Source: Alcaligenes aquatilis
GTDB lineage: Bacteria > Pseudomonadota > Gammaproteobacteria > Burkholderiales > Burkholderiaceae_B
Assembly (NCBI RefSeq): GCF_003076515.1
Contig: NZ_CP022390.1
Location: 744,001 to 808,000, forward strand
Length of the DNA stretch: 64,000 nucleotides
Reading direction: 5' to 3'
The position numbers and the translations under genes are program-made. The notes under the pieces were generated by a model, which saw nothing but the letters and a program-made list of their open reading frames with translations, made no database searches and had not been told where the DNA came from. Of this stretch, positions 38,231 through 46,437 are shown piece by piece. Each line of letters begins with the position of its first letter. The stretch's first letter is position 1.

Positions 38231-39454
38231 ATGACGATGAACCCCGATAACACGCCGGTCGATCCCTCGGCCCGCATTCCCGTAACGGTTTTGTCCGGTT
38301 TTCTGGGAGCGGGCAAGACGACTTTGCTGAACCACATCCTGAACAATCGCGAAGGCCGCCGTGTCGCCGTCATCGTGAACGATATGAGTGAGGTCAATAT
38401 TGATGCCGCTCTGGTCCGTGATGGTGGGGCGGAGCTATCGCGCACGGATGAAAAGCTGGTGGAGATGAGTAACGGCTGTATTTGCTGCACCTTGCGTGAG
38501 GACTTGTTGCTGGAGGTGGACCGTCTGGCCAAGGAAGGGCGTTTTGATCAACTGGTCATTGAGTCCACCGGTATTTCAGAGCCGCTGCCCGTGGCTGAAA
38601 CCTTCACCTTTGAAGGCGAGGATGGCCGTTGCCTGGGTGAGGTCGCTCGTTTGGATACGATGGTCACGGTGGTAGACGCTTTTAACTTTCTGCGCGATTA
38701 CAGTTCGCAAGACAGTATTCAGTCCCGTGGCGAATCCCTGGGAGAAGACGACGCGCGCACCGTCGTGGACCTGCTGATTGAGCAGATCGAGTTCTGTGAT
38801 GTGCTGGTTCTGAACAAGATTGACTTGATCAGCGAACCAGAGCGTGAACGCCTGATGGCAATTCTGAACAGCCTTAATCCCCGTGCTCGTATTGAAACAG
38901 CCGAGTTCGGCAAGGTGCCCTTGGATCGCGTACTTAACACCGGTTTGTTCGATTTTGAAGAGGCATCCAAAGCCCCCGGTTGGTTGCAGGAATTGCGTGG
39001 CACTCACACCCCGGAAACGGAGGAGTACGGCATAGGCAATTTTGTGTACCGCGCCCGCCGCCCGTTCCATCCGCAGCGTTTTCTGGAGCTCGTTGAAAGC
39101 GAATGGCCCGGCGTGGTGCGTTCCAAAGGCTTTTTCTGGTTGGCGAACTTCCCGACCTTGGCCGGTTCCTGGTCACAGGCGGGTGCGGTGGCTCGCTATC
39201 ACGTGGCGGGTTACTGGTGGGCTTCCATGCCGCCCGAACGTTGGCCGGAAGACCCCGAAGCGGTAGCCCTGATCAAGGAAAAATGGGATGAGCGCGTCGG
39301 GGACGCGCGTCAGGAGCTGGTTCTGATTGGCATGGATATGGACGAGGCCGCATTACGTGCCCGTTTCGATGCCTGCCTGTTAAGTGATGAAGAAATGGCC
39401 AGCGGTCCCAGCACCTGGACAACATGGACGAATCCGTTCTCAGACTGGCCTTGA
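38231..39454 (+). CDS. zigA: Zur-regulated COG0523 GTPase / zinc metallochaperone
   Basis: G3E-family GTPase thought to deliver zinc to client enzymes in zinc starvation. It is 407 aa from ATG 38231, with AAGGA upstream. Walker [13 protein letters not shown] lies near residues 22-33, the metal-binding NGCICC near 83-88, [14 protein letters not shown] near 112, NKIDL near 195 and a C-terminal CobW_C domain with [13 protein letters not shown]. Its position behind a Zur box and ahead of folE2 identifies the ZigA-type branch rather than a cobalamin CobW. It is the first gene of a six- to eight-gene operon. Confidence 0.92.
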   Translation: MTMNPDNTPVDPSARIPVTVLSGFLGAGKTTLLNHILNNREGRRVAVIVNDMSEVNIDAALVRDGGAELSRTDEKLVEMSNGCICCTLREDLLLEVDRLAKEGRFDQLVIESTGISEPLPVAETFTFEGEDGRCLGEVARLDTMVTVVDAFNFLRDYSSQDSIQSRGESLGEDDARTVVDLLIEQIEFCDVLVLNKIDLISEPERERLMAILNSLNPRARIETAEFGKVPLDRVLNTGLFDFEEASKAPGWLQELRGTHTPETEEYGIGNFVYRARRPFHPQRFLELVESEWPGVVRSKGFFWLANFPTLAGSWSQAGAVARYHVAGYWWASMPPERWPEDPEAVALIKEKWDERVGDARQELVLIGMDMDEAALRARFDACLLSDEEMASGPSTWTTWTNPFSDWP

Positions 39455-39461
39455 TGGAATG

Positions 39462-39501
39462 AGGTCTTGCCTAGTCCCTGTCGGCTTGGGCAAGACCTTT
39501 T
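39462..39501 (+). terminator. Intercistronic hairpin between zigA and folE2
   Basis: AGGTCTTGCC (39462-39471) pairs perfectly with GGCAAGACCT (39489-39498) and is followed by TTT. It looks like a partial terminator that would lower expression of folE2 and later genes relative to zigA, or protect the zigA mRNA end. Confidence 0.7.
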
Positions 39502-39516
39502 GATTGGATGTTGAGT

Positions 39517-40458
39517 ATGACTGTTGTCCTTCCCGACCCGGCTTTGAACGATTCCACTTATGGCCTGACTCCGCTGTCCTGGGTGGGCATGGAGGGAATC
39601 GATTTACCTATTACCGTGGTCGAACCGGGTTATACGCGCCAACTTCATGCGCGTGTCGATGCCCAGGTTGATTTGCCGCTGGCGCATGTGAAAGGGATAC
39701 ACATGTCCAGGCTGTATCGCTTGCTCAATGACGTGCCACCAGAACAGGCCTTGTCGCTGTTGGGGCTGCGGCGTCTTTTGCAAAGCATGGTGGATAGCCA
39801 GGAGGATTGCGGCACGCGCAGTGCGCGACTGGGTTTCAGCTTTGATTTATTGCTGCGACGGCCTGCCCTGGTGACGCAGGACTTGGCAGGATGGAAGTCC
39901 TATCCCGTTGTGCTGGAAGCCCGTCTCGTGGACGGCAGTTTTGTGTGCAAAATGCAGGTTCAGATTGGCTATTCGTCGACCTGTCCTTGTTCCGCTGCGC
40001 TGGCTCGGCAATTGATTGAACAGGGCTTTATGCAGGCCTTTGGACGGCAGCCTGACTTGCGTGCTGAGGAGGTAGCGGCCTGGCTGCACAAGCACGCCAG
40101 CCTGGCTACTGCGCACAGCCAGCGCAGTCAGGCTCTGGTTCAGGTTCAGGTATCGGAAGATAGCGAGGATTTCGGATTTTTAGCCTTGATTGATCGTGTC
40201 GAGAAGGCACTGGCAACACCTTTGCAAACGGCCGTCAAACGGGCCGATGAGCAAGCCTTTGCGGCTTTGAATGGCCAGAACCTGATGTTTGTGGAGGACG
40301 CGGCGCGTCGTATAGAAGCGGCCTTGGTGGACTATCAGAACGCTGGCATTCAGGTCCGCCATCTGGAGAGTTTGCACCCCCATGATGCGGTGGCGTTTAA
40401 AACGCCTTTGATGTCAGAGACGCCTTTTGCGCGATTGAACGGGGGCGTGGCGCCATGA
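39517..40458 (+). CDS. folE2: GTP cyclohydrolase FolE2 (zinc-independent)
   Basis: Type IB GTP cyclohydrolase, first step of folate synthesis, using Mn or Fe instead of zinc. It is 313 aa from ATG 39517 (39508 is an in-frame alternative). Family motifs include [17 protein letters not shown] near residue 55 and [18 protein letters not shown] near 150, where the Cys and a later Glu/His bind metal. In many bacteria FolE2 replaces the zinc enzyme FolE during zinc starvation, which matches the Zur box. Its stop overlaps the next small ORF by four bases. Confidence 0.94.
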   Translation: MTVVLPDPALNDSTYGLTPLSWVGMEGIDLPITVVEPGYTRQLHARVDAQVDLPLAHVKGIHMSRLYRLLNDVPPEQALSLLGLRRLLQSMVDSQEDCGTRSARLGFSFDLLLRRPALVTQDLAGWKSYPVVLEARLVDGSFVCKMQVQIGYSSTCPCSAALARQLIEQGFMQAFGRQPDLRAEEVAAWLHKHASLATAHSQRSQALVQVQVSEDSEDFGFLALIDRVEKALATPLQTAVKRADEQAFAALNGQNLMFVEDAARRIEAALVDYQNAGIQVRHLESLHPHDAVAFKTPLMSETPFARLNGGVAP

Positions 40459-40592
40459 GTGTTTTAGTATTTATCAATCCTTGCCAAACACAACTGCACC
40501 CTCAGGCGTCCTTGCCGCTGGAGAGGGCAAACCAGATCACGATTAATCCGTCTGAGCGAGTGGTTCGCTTCCGTGTATCGGAGCGGCGATGA
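40455..40592 (+). CDS. Unrecognised 45-aa ORF fitted between folE2 and yidD
   Basis: ATG 40455 overlaps the folE2 stop (ATGA), and the TGA ending at 40592 overlaps the yidD start (ATGA). The frame therefore fills the gap between the two genes exactly. The product begins [20 protein letters not shown] and ends VRFRVSERR: 45 residues, one Cys, one His, a mixed hydrophobic N-terminus and a basic C-terminus. Double ATGA overlaps argue for translational coupling and a real gene. I do not recognise the family. Expression should follow the Zur-controlled operon. Confidence 0.6.
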   Translation: MSVLVFINPCQTQLHPQASLPLERANQITINPSERVVRFRVSERR

Positions 40593-40864
40593 AAACCTTT
40601 CTTGCCTCTGCCCTGATCCTGCTGGTTCGCGGCTACCAACTTTTTATCAGCCCATTGCTGGGCCCACGCTGCCGTTTTTATCCGACTTGTTCGCAATATG
40701 CGATTCAAGCCTTGCAGACGCACGGCCCACTCAAAGGAAGCTGGCTGGCCGCACGGCGTATTGTCCGTTGTCACCCCTGGCATCCGGGCGGGCATGATCC
40801 TGTTCCGGCTCGTGGCGATCAGGGTAGCCAAACGCCCAAGCATTCAGGAGATGGCCGTGGATAA
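40589..40864 (+). CDS. yidD: Membrane protein insertion efficiency factor YidD
   Basis: 91 aa. The YidD signature is complete: an N-terminal amphipathic/hydrophobic segment ([20 protein letters not shown]), then [32 protein letters not shown]. It carries the three conserved Cys. YidD assists YidC-dependent membrane insertion and is normally encoded between rnpA and yidC. A copy here, in a zinc-starvation operon, is probably a second paralogue. The start overlaps the preceding 45-aa ORF and the end overlaps the sufE-like gene, both signs of coupled translation. Confidence 0.9.
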   Translation: MKTFLASALILLVRGYQLFISPLLGPRCRFYPTCSQYAIQALQTHGPLKGSWLAARRIVRCHPWHPGGHDPVPARGDQGSQTPKHSGDGRG

Positions 40865-41318
40865 GGGAGCAGTACCAGAAGAGTCCATACTCCAGGCGCA
40901 GCAATCCATTGTGGACAGTTTCCAGTGCCTGGGTAACTGGATGGCGCGCTACGAATATCTGATTGATCTGGGACGCTCCTTGCCGGACTTCCCAGAAAAA
41001 TGGCGTACGCAGGCGAACCGCTTGCATGGCTGCCAGGCACAGGTCTGGATGATCTCTGAATTGCGTGATCACAAGCTGTTTTTTCAAGCTCGTAGTGATT
41101 CCGCCATCGTCACCGGCTTGTTGGCGTTATTGATGAAGGTGTATTCGGGGCGTTTGCCTGAAGAAATCCTGTCCCATCCCCCTGACTTTTTACAGGCAAT
41201 TGAACTGGAGCAGCACTTGTCACCGAATCGTGCCAATGGCCTGTTTCACATGATGGAGCGGATTCGTTTGGAGGCGCAAGCCGCTTTGGATGCAGAAGCC
41301 GCAAAGGCAAAACCATGA
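40857..41318 (+). CDS. SufE-family sulfur acceptor protein
   Basis: SufE proteins take persulfide sulfur from cysteine desulfurases for Fe-S cluster assembly. From GTG 40857 (AGGAG six bases upstream) the product is 153 aa; ATG 40851 is in frame but too close to that AGGAG. Family marks are [28 protein letters not shown], and [10 protein letters not shown] containing the persulfide Cys. It overlaps yidD by 8 bases and the dihydroorotase gene by 4. SufE-like genes recur in Zur-linked clusters, where the role may be to supply sulfur under metal stress. Confidence 0.87.
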   Translation: MDKGAVPEESILQAQQSIVDSFQCLGNWMARYEYLIDLGRSLPDFPEKWRTQANRLHGCQAQVWMISELRDHKLFFQARSDSAIVTGLLALLMKVYSGRLPEEILSHPPDFLQAIELEQHLSPNRANGLFHMMERIRLEAQAALDAEAAKAKP

Positions 41319-42709
41319 CACCAGCAATCCCGAAGGCCCCTCTCTCCCGGACCGCAGAAACGACCAAGCGGCATAATCTGCGCCATGCTGATTTGCTGCT
41401 CTGTGGCGGTACGGTAATGACCCCTAACGGGGCCGAGCCTATCGATATCGCCTGTGTGCAAGGTCGGATTATGGCTCTGGGCGATTTGCAGCCCGGCTGG
41501 AGTGCGGACTGCGTGCTGGACCTTACGGGGTTGCACGTATTGCCAGGGGTAATCGACAGCCAGGTGCATTTCCGAGAGCCGGGGCTGGAGCACAAAGAGA
41601 ATCTGGAAGCGGGTACACGGGGCGCGGTCCTGGGCGGGGTGACGGCGGTTTTCGAGATGCCCAACACCCATCCCTTGACCTTGGGAGCCACTGACTTGCA
41701 AGCCAAGCTGGATGCTGCTCAAGGCCGTAGCTGGTGTGATCACGCCTTTTATATCGGTGGCTCTGCCTTGAATGCCGAGTCTTTGCAGGAATTGGAGCAG
41801 CTTCCAGGCTGCGCAGGCATCAAGGTCTTTATGGGCAGCTCTTTTGGAGACCTGTTGGCGGATGAGGACGACGTCTTGCGTCGCATCTTGCGTCATGGCC
41901 GTAGACGGCTGGCGGTGCATGCGGAGGATGAGGCCAGGCTGCGTGAACGCAAACAGATCGCTCTGGATAGCGGCGACGTGCGCCAACATCCGGTTTGGCG
42001 TGATGAGGAAAGTGCCTTGAAGGCCACGCAACGCATTGTTCGTCTGGCGGCAGAGGTGAATCGCCGCTTGCATGTGCTCCATGTGTCCACCGCAGAGGAA
42101 ATGCAGTTTCTGGCCGCCCACAAACACCGCGTGACCGTAGAGGTGACCCCGCATCATCTCAGTTTGCAAGCCCCTGAATGCTATGAGCGTCTGGGCAGTT
42201 TGGCGCAAATGAATCCGCCGGTGCGCGAGCAAGCTCATCAAGATGCGCTGTGGCAGGCGATCCGTTCGGGTGTGGTGGATGTCATTGGTAGCGATCACGC
42301 ACCGCATACCTTGCTGGAGAAATCCCAAGCCTATCCCGCTTCACCCAGCGGCATGACCGGCGTGCAGACCTTGCTACCCGTGATGTTGAACCATGTCCAT
42401 GCAGGTCGCTTGAGTCTGCAACGGCTGGTGGATTTGAGCAGTGCCGGGCCTGCCCGGATTTTTGGTCTGGAAGGCAAGGGACGCATCGCTGTGGGCTTTG
42501 ATGCGGATTTCAGCATTGTGGATTTGAAGGCACGCCGCCGTATCCGCAATGACTGGATTGCCAGTGTCAGCGGCTGGTCTCCCTACGACGGTATGCCCGT
42601 TGTAGGCTGGCCAATTCACACCATTGTGCGCGGCCATTGTGTGGTTCGTGATGAAGCCTTGGAAGGGCAGGCGCAAGGCAGGCCGCTGCGTTTTCTGGAC
42701 GTCCCTTAG
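41315..42709 (+). CDS. Dihydroorotase paralogue of the zinc-starvation operon
   Basis: 464-aa amidohydrolase of the class I dihydroorotase type, which cyclises carbamoyl-aspartate in pyrimidine synthesis. The first 20 residues are an extra leader. Metal-site motifs are DSQVHFREPG near residue 80, KVFMGSS (Lys) near 170, HAED, HVSTAEE and GSDHAPH. The first His of the usual HxH pair is Gln here, which changes one metal ligand. Substrate-side motifs (MPNTHP) remain. Such PyrC2-type paralogues recur in Zur regulons and may back up the zinc enzyme. It overlaps sufE by ATGA. Confidence 0.88.
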   Translation: MTPAIPKAPLSRTAETTKRHNLRHADLLLCGGTVMTPNGAEPIDIACVQGRIMALGDLQPGWSADCVLDLTGLHVLPGVIDSQVHFREPGLEHKENLEAGTRGAVLGGVTAVFEMPNTHPLTLGATDLQAKLDAAQGRSWCDHAFYIGGSALNAESLQELEQLPGCAGIKVFMGSSFGDLLADEDDVLRRILRHGRRRLAVHAEDEARLRERKQIALDSGDVRQHPVWRDEESALKATQRIVRLAAEVNRRLHVLHVSTAEEMQFLAAHKHRVTVEVTPHHLSLQAPECYERLGSLAQMNPPVREQAHQDALWQAIRSGVVDVIGSDHAPHTLLEKSQAYPASPSGMTGVQTLLPVMLNHVHAGRLSLQRLVDLSSAGPARIFGLEGKGRIAVGFDADFSIVDLKARRRIRNDWIASVSGWSPYDGMPVVGWPIHTIVRGHCVVRDEALEGQAQGRPLRFLDVP

Positions 42710-42734
42710 CCGCCCATTCAATCAGGAGTGCGCC

Positions 42735-43193
42735 ATGACGGATTCAAAAGAGCTTAAAGAGCGTGGCTTGAAGGTGACCACAGCCCGTATCCAGATTCTT
42801 GAGATATTCCAGGCCCCCGGTATTCGTCATTTGACGGCAGACGATGTGTATCGCCAATTGATACGACAAGGCAGCGAGATCGGCCTGGCGACGGTCTACC
42901 GTGTGTTGACCCAGTTGCAACAGGCAGGCTTGCTAAAGCAGGTTTATTTTGAATCTGGCCGGGCGCTGTATGAGCTGGATGACGGCGAACACCATGATCA
43001 CCTGATCTGCACGGACTGCGGACGTGTGCAGGAGTTTCATGACCAAGCTATTGAGCAGCGACAAAAAACGATTGCTCAAGAACGGGGCTTTCAGGTTCTG
43101 GAACATAGCCATGTGCTGTATGGCCGTTGCCTGACACCGGATTGCGAATATCGCCCGGAACCCATGATGACAAGGAGAAAACGTGAAGACTGA
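42735..43193 (+). CDS. Fur-family metalloregulator in the zinc operon
   Basis: 152 aa from ATG 42735 (AGGAG upstream). The winged-helix part has [16 protein letters not shown] and [20 protein letters not shown], and the dimerisation domain has [15 protein letters not shown] and RCLTPDCEY, giving two Cys pairs for a structural zinc. By sequence it is closer to iron-type Fur than to E. coli Zur, although its position in a Zur-box operon suggests that it senses zinc, or that a zinc- and an iron-type repressor are both involved. The last gene, hisI-like, overlaps it by 11 bases. Confidence 0.88.
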   Translation: MTDSKELKERGLKVTTARIQILEIFQAPGIRHLTADDVYRQLIRQGSEIGLATVYRVLTQLQQAGLLKQVYFESGRALYELDDGEHHDHLICTDCGRVQEFHDQAIEQRQKTIAQERGFQVLEHSHVLYGRCLTPDCEYRPEPMMTRRKRED

Positions 43194-43698
43194 AGGACAA
43201 GACATAAGGTCTGCTGAAAACGTGACGGTGCAAATAAGCCGTCGAGTCTCGGTAGAACAAGTGGAAGAGGGCTGTGCGCTGGCTCCCAAGTTTGATGAGC
43301 ATGGCCTGATTGCTTGCATCACGACAGACGCTAGCAATGGCGAGGTTTTGATGCTGGGTTACATGAATCGGGAAGCCCTGGAAAAAACCATACAGACAGG
43401 GCAAGCCCATTACTGGAGCCGCTCGCGTCAAATGCTCTGGCATAAAGGTGCCAGCAGTGGACTGGTGCAGACGGTAGAGGAAATGCGTATCGACGACGAC
43501 CAGGACGCGGTGTGGCTACGTGTGCGGGTAGCCGGTTCCGGAGCCAGTTGCCACGTGGGCTATTACTCCTGTTTCTACCGGCAGGTGCCGGTGGGTGCCG
43601 AGCATAGCAAAGGTCAGGATCTGGTCTTTGTGGAGTCCGCCAAGACCTTTGATCCCAAAGAAGTGTATGGGGATGTGCCCAATCCCACTGTGCTGTAG
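43183..43698 (+). CDS. HisI-like phosphoribosyl-AMP cyclohydrolase paralogue
   Basis: 171 aa from GTG 43183 (AAGGAG upstream), overlapping the Fur-family gene. HisI opens the adenine ring of PR-AMP in histidine synthesis. Motifs are [43 protein letters not shown] and [12 protein letters not shown]. Canonical HisI has D-C-D-x-D, where the Cys is a zinc ligand; here it is D-D-D-x-D, so that ligand is missing while the other two Cys remain. About 35 extra N-terminal and 25 C-terminal residues flank the core. It probably substitutes for HisI under zinc limitation. Confidence 0.88.
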   Translation: MKTEGQDIRSAENVTVQISRRVSVEQVEEGCALAPKFDEHGLIACITTDASNGEVLMLGYMNREALEKTIQTGQAHYWSRSRQMLWHKGASSGLVQTVEEMRIDDDQDAVWLRVRVAGSGASCHVGYYSCFYRQVPVGAEHSKGQDLVFVESAKTFDPKEVYGDVPNPTVL

Positions 43699-43800
43699 TG
43701 TTTGTTTCATTCAATGGAGCCGCTTGACTGTTCGCACTCGTAAAACTGCAGGGCAGTCAGACTGAACATCGCATAGCGATCAGTTGTAATGGGAGAGAGC

Positions 43801-44607
43801 TTACTTGAGAGGCCATAAAGCATGGAAATGATGCACCGGACCTTGCCCCAGGCCGATCTGCAATTGGTCGGCAGCGGCCAAAGCGCCATTCAGATATTCC
43901 TTGCCCAAACCCACCGCAGTTGGCACGCTGCGCCCCGGTAGCAGGGCCGCAATGGCGGAGGATAGCGAGCAGCCCGTGCCATGTGTGTTGCGTGTCGGGA
44001 TGCGGGGCGACTGAAAAACATGGCTCTGCCCCTGACCTTGCAACAGATCCACACTGTCCGGGCCGTCCAGGTGGCCGCCCTTGAGCAGCACCCATTCAGG
44101 GCCCAGCAAGCACAACTCCTTTAAAGTGCTGTGCATTTCTTGCAGCGAGGCGGGTTCCGGTTTTTGCAGAAAATCGCCTGCTTCGGGCAAGTTGGGGGTG
44201 AGCAGGGTACACATGGGCAGCAGCTTGTCGCGCACCACGGAGACGGCTTCGGGGCTGAGCAAACGGTCCCCGCTTTTGGCAACCATGACCGGGTCCAGCA
44301 CAATCGGGCAGTCCAGGCCGTGATGGTGCAGGCGGTCTGCAATCGCTTCCGCAATCCCTGCATTGGCGACCATGCCGATCTTGATGGCATCCACGCGCAC
44401 ATCCTCAAACACCGCGTCCAACTGGTCCGCCACAAAGTCCGGCTCCAGCGCCACAAAACGCCGCACGCCCTGGGTGTTCTGCGCGACCACGGCTGTAATT
44501 ACGCTCATGCCGTAGGCACCCAAGGCGTACATGGCTTTCAGATCAGCCTGAATACCAGCGCCGCTGGTCGGGTCTGTGCCCGCAATACTCAATACATTCG
44601 GAATCAT
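43801..44607 (-). CDS. thiD: Hydroxymethylpyrimidine/phosphomethylpyrimidine kinase
   Basis: Phosphorylates HMP and HMP-P for thiamine pyrophosphate synthesis. It is 268 aa with the ribokinase-like fold: [20 protein letters not shown] at the N-terminus, [15 protein letters not shown] near residue 100, LLKGGHLDG near 180 and the anion-hole motif [15 protein letters not shown] near 210. It overlaps the upstream NUDIX gene by four bases (ATGA), and a TPP riboswitch precedes the pair, so the unit is controlled by thiamine. Confidence 0.94.
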   Translation of the reverse strand: MIPNVLSIAGTDPTSGAGIQADLKAMYALGAYGMSVITAVVAQNTQGVRRFVALEPDFVADQLDAVFEDVRVDAIKIGMVANAGIAEAIADRLHHHGLDCPIVLDPVMVAKSGDRLLSPEAVSVVRDKLLPMCTLLTPNLPEAGDFLQKPEPASLQEMHSTLKELCLLGPEWVLLKGGHLDGPDSVDLLQGQGQSHVFQSPRIPTRNTHGTGCSLSSAIAALLPGRSVPTAVGLGKEYLNGALAAADQLQIGLGQGPVHHFHALWPLK

Positions 44608-45077
44608 GCTTGGCCTGCTTGATCTTGAGTGGCAGCCAATGCCAATGCCTGACGGGCAACTCGGACGACGTCAAAACTGTGTGCCACATCCAGACTGTTC
44701 AGTTCCGCATTGCTGAACCAGCGTGCGTCCAGGGCATCATCGCCTGCCTGTGGCTCACCTTGCTGCCAGCGAAACAGCACAGCAATCAGAATGAAGTGTG
44801 AATAGGCCAAGGGTGTGGTGCTGGGCTCGCGGTCAAACACATCCAGCGCATCAAAGACCTGCAAGGCCTGGCCTTGTATGCCGGTTTCTTCGGCCAACTC
44901 CCGATGGGCCGCCGCCATGATGGTTTCGCCCGCGCGGATTTTGCCGCCCGGAAAGGCCCAGCGTCCGGCATCGGGCCGATTGGCGCGGCGTATCAGCAAA
45001 ATCTGGTCTTGACGGATGACGGCAGCCAGGGTGGCGGCAACCGGGCCGACGGGGGCGGGAGAGTGGTCAGACGACAA
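44604..45077 (-). CDS. NUDIX hydrolase in the thiamine operon
   Basis: 157 aa. The NUDIX box is complete: GGKIRAGETIMAAAHRELAEETG near residues 44-66, in the order G-x5-E-x7-REUxEExGU. The family cleaves nucleoside diphosphate derivatives; close relatives are annotated as ADP-ribose pyrophosphatases. It is the first gene after the TPP riboswitch and is translationally coupled to thiD. It might clear damaged or excess pyrophosphate intermediates of thiamine synthesis, but the substrate is inference. The last residues are Ala/Gln-rich. Confidence 0.88.
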   Translation of the reverse strand: MSSDHSPAPVGPVAATLAAVIRQDQILLIRRANRPDAGRWAFPGGKIRAGETIMAAAHRELAEETGIQGQALQVFDALDVFDREPSTTPLAYSHFILIAVLFRWQQGEPQAGDDALDARWFSNAELNSLDVAHSFDVVRVARQALALAATQDQAGQA

Positions 45078-45136
45078 GATAGCAACTCCTAGTCAAGGAT
45101 AGCCATCCGGCAGCAAGCGGCGAGCAGGTACATACC

Positions 45137-45232
45137 CGTCCCTTCGCCGGCATGACCCGGATCAGGTTCAACGGGTCACTGCGGTGCAATCTGCTCGGGC
45201 AGTTTCTCAGCCTGCTCGCCAGGCTCCCCTCG
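45137..45232 (-). promoter_or_regulatory. TPP riboswitch (THI element)
   Basis: On the minus strand the region reads AGGGGAGCC, CAGGCTGAGAAACTGCCCG, then ACCCGTTGAACCTGATCCGG, GTCATGCCGGCGAAGGGA. These are the conserved elements of the thiamine pyrophosphate aptamer (CUGAGA and the GAACCUGAUC...GCGAAGGGA core). It lies about 60 bases upstream of the NUDIX-thiD pair and should shut it off when TPP is plentiful. Confidence 0.95.
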
Positions 45233-45285
45233 GTGAAAAGACCGTTCTTGTTAAAACGGTCTGGGCGAGTATACCTGTCTTTCGC

Positions 45286-45675
45286 CTACAACTCCCCCGT
45301 CAAAAACTGCGCTCGCCCACGCCCGAAGGACCAGTCTGCATCGCTGTTCTCGACCAGAGCGATGATCAGATCCTCGGGCGATACGCCACAGTTTTGTTCC
45401 AGTCGCTCTGCCAGCAAACGGTAGAACTGGACTTTCTGACTCTCGCTGCGGGGGCGGGACACGATATGCAGCAGCACTACTTTGTCGCTGCGAGGGTAAC
45501 CCAGGCTGGTGTCGTCCAGCAACAGCTCGCCGGGACGGTGCTGGGTGACGCATTGGTAGCGGTCGCTGGCAGGAACATCAAAGGCGTGCACCATGGCTTG
45601 GTGCGTGGTGTCCAGTAGCTGGCGTAGTTCGTCGTCGCTGCGGCCTTGGATCAGGTCAAATTTCAGTAGTGGCAT
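45286..45675 (-). CDS. Tautomerase-family protein
   Basis: 129 aa, beginning MPLLKFDLIQGRSDDE. After removal of Met it has the N-terminal Pro that is the catalytic base of the 4-oxalocrotonate tautomerase superfamily. The longer chain, with two beta-alpha-beta units, suggests the malonate-semialdehyde-decarboxylase or cis-CaaD-like branch. The substrate is unknown. It starts 6 bases after the globin remnant upstream on the same strand, so the two probably share a promoter in the 46.1-46.2 kb region. Confidence 0.85.
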   Translation of the reverse strand: MPLLKFDLIQGRSDDELRQLLDTTHQAMVHAFDVPASDRYQCVTQHRPGELLLDDTSLGYPRSDKVVLLHIVSRPRSESQKVQFYRLLAERLEQNCGVSPEDLIIALVENSDADWSFGRGRAQFLTGEL

Positions 45676-45681
45676 GGTGGG

Positions 45682-46059
45682 TCATTCTTGATAGGAAGTG
45701 CGGTCTGCAAGGCCGTCGGGAGTGATAGCCATATCGTCGTACATCAGGCGTTCGGCTTCGATGAGCAAGGTTGATAGTTGCTGGTAAGCGGCGGCCCATT
45801 CATCGATAAGCTCGTTGCTGGCTATCCTCTCGCTCAGCTCTTCGCGTAGGGCTTGCAGCAGGAAAGTGTCCCCATGTGGGGCACGCTCGGACTGGATTTG
45901 GAGAGCAACGCGATTGTTGGTGATCTGGCTGGCCAAGGGACTCAGCGGTGGGGAGTCGCGCAGTATCAATTCATAAAAATAGGTGGTCAAGGCTTCACCG
46001 TCGCTTGCCAGCAGCGGCACAGCCGCCTTGATGATGTCGCGTTGAGCGTCTGTCAACAT
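45682..46059 (-). pseudogene. Degenerate flavohaemoglobin globin domain
   Basis: 125 aa from ATG 46059. The N-terminus MLTDAQRDIIKAAVPLLASD and the later VALQIQSERAPHGDTFLLQA and DEWAAAYQQLSTLLIEAE match the globin module of flavohaemoglobin Hmp. About 35 residues between LILRDSPPL and ASQITNNRVALQ are missing, covering the distal haem pocket. The proximal His (family KHV) is Arg here (NRV). The reductase half is absent. It therefore cannot bind haem in the usual way. It remains an open frame, so it could be a remnant or a repurposed helical protein. A start at 46068 is also possible. Confidence 0.7.
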
Positions 46060-46194
46060 ACAAGTCAAAAGCCAGGCAAGATGTGGCCATTTGTGCAGTC
46101 AACGAGATAGGCAGCAGGGTGAGTCACGGTATCAGTCTCCTAGTTTGAGGTTGAGATAGCGGCGCTATCCATAGGGAAGATAGAAGACTGAATG

Positions 46195-46437
46195 AATCAA
46201 GTAAAATGATGAATAGTGAATTTATGAATCATTAATAATGATTAAAAGGCGATCCCTATAAGTGTTGCCTGGACGAGCTTTAGGCGTACTTGCGGACGGC
46301 CTGCAGGTAGGAGCCAGTACCAGAGGGCTGAGATGATGAGGGTTGCCCGTCTGTCGCGTAAGGGCATGAGGAAAACTATCTGCTCATTGATCACTGAAAA
46401 AGATTTTATTTATCAATATTCATCATTTTACTTGATT
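46195..46437. repeat. 21-bp perfect inverted repeat flanking a divergent promoter region
   Basis: The 21 bases at 46195-46215 (starting AATCAAGTAAAATG) reappear as the exact reverse complement at 46417-46437, with 201 bases between. The pair lies in the ~560-base gap between the divergent globin-remnant and cytochrome b561 genes. No gene is convincing inside. It could be a pair of regulator sites for two divergent promoters, or the ends of a lost mobile element. Confidence 0.75.
46227..46243. promoter_or_regulatory. AT-rich palindrome in the 46.2-kb divergent region
   Basis: AATCATTA (46227-46234) and TAATGATT (46236-46243) are perfect inverted halves with a one-base spacer. It lies 11 bases inside the left copy of the 21-bp repeat. 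It is a candidate regulator site; the protein is unknown. Confidence 0.5.
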
